Source of the DNA: Nitrospirota bacterium
GTDB lineage: Bacteria > Nitrospirota > UBA9217
Direction: 5' to 3'
DNA length: 64,000 nucleotides
NCBI GenBank assembly: GCA_035516965.1
Contig: DATIZR010000043.1
Location: forward strand, 1 to 64,000
This document shows positions 63,712 through 64,000 of the stretch, in pieces. Under the pieces are notes generated by a model that saw only the letters and a program-made list of their open reading frames with translations, was not told the origin of the DNA and did no database searches. Numbering within the stretch: the stretch's first letter is position 1; the number at the start of each line of letters is the position of its first letter. The translations under genes were made by a program, and so were the position numbers.

Positions 63712-64000
63712 CAGGGCTCCCTGTTGGTCAGCAGGACCGTATCTTCCGTTCCCGCGACAAGGTAGATCTTGTTCTTGCCGGGCGGCCTGAGGATATCGTA
63801 CAGGCTCCGCTTCGTGAGCATATAGATCCTGGCAGGCTTCTGCCAGCGCTTCCAGAATTCGGCGCTGTGGATCATCCACCCGCTCGTATCCTCAATGCTC
63901 ATGCCGAACTCGAGTTCGCCGGACCAGTCCACGACGGTGATCCTTCTCTCGAGATATACCGGCAGGTCCTGGTAGTAGGTAAGATACGAAACGACCTCGT
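63711..64000 (-). CDS. arnT: ArnT-like lipid A Ara4N transferase, C-terminal end (partial)
   Basis: The open frame enters from the right edge and gives about 95 residues of the C-terminus: VVSYLTYYQDLPVYLERR, WSGELEFGM, EFWKRW, YMLTKRSLYDIL, and a final stretch of beta strands. This matches the periplasmic end of GT39/ArnT proteins, which move Ara4N from undecaprenyl phosphate to lipid A. The membrane part lies beyond the window. It is first in the operon and overlaps the small flippase gene by one base. Confidence 0.85.
   Translation of the reverse strand, partial: EVVSYLTYYQDLPVYLERRITVVDWSGELEFGMSIEDTSGWMIHSAEFWKRWQKPARIYMLTKRSLYDILRPPGKNKIYLVAGTEDTVLLTNREP

Overview
The window reads as chromosome from a moderately GC-rich Gram-negative bacterium. 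It has an arn-type lipid A modification operon, lipobox signal peptides, RodZ, Hfq, System II (ResB/CcsA) cytochrome c maturation, citramalate synthase, and a protein-thiocarboxylate sulfur relay beside the aspartate-family genes. This mix suits an anaerobic or microaerophilic lineage such as Nitrospirota or Desulfobacterota, but that placement is inference; no marker here fixes the phylum.

Layout. 1-640: right end of an integrated element (truncated integrase, displaced 3' end of a tRNA-Gly as attachment site, then what looks like the original tRNA terminator). 682-2836: late cobalamin genes cobU, a cobT stub, cobS and cobC. 2848-7964: TPP riboswitch with terminator, then thiS-thiG-thiE-thiC-(M23 peptidase)-thiD. 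8125-16361: rph, a GDT1-type cation transporter, an IclR regulator, larE, purD-purE, a DUF89 phosphatase, a Sua5/YciO protein and PhoH. 16551-19901: resB-ccsA and a small DUF1059 protein. 19942-26282 (minus strand): peptide-binding lipoprotein, class I amidotransferase-like hydrolase, argF, argD, and a CsgG/TPR gene broken by three frameshifts.

26699-36140 is an aspartate-family block: AlaC-like aminotransferase, homoserine dehydrogenase, TusA-like protein, E1-like ThiF/MoeB, JAMM peptidase, ThiS/MoaD-like sulfur carrier, NIL-domain protein, ApgM-like protein (proposed homoserine kinase), aspartokinase and citramalate synthase. Together they suggest homoserine, threonine/isoleucine and homocysteine synthesis using a protein thiocarboxylate as sulfide donor. 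This is the most interesting system in the window. It links to the thi operon, because ThiS itself carries a 21-residue tail beyond its GG motif that would need proteolytic removal.

36234-52120 is housekeeping: an RseC-like protein, an EF-G paralogue, three M16 peptidase genes (one without the zinc motif), dut, mutL, a rhodanese lipoprotein, miaA-hfq, mtnP, and a PfkB / Pro-rich protein / TPR lipoprotein / RodZ cluster. 52223-58014 (minus strand) holds a Mut7-C protein, a copper P-type ATPase, gcvT and mtnA. 58156-64000 (minus strand) is an arn operon in the order arnT'-arnE-arnB-arnC-arnA(formyltransferase)-arnA(decarboxylase)-arnD, for L-Ara4N addition to lipid A. The two ArnA activities are on separate genes and arnT is cut by the window edge. 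No CRISPR array, rRNA operon, intact tRNA or insertion sequence was found.
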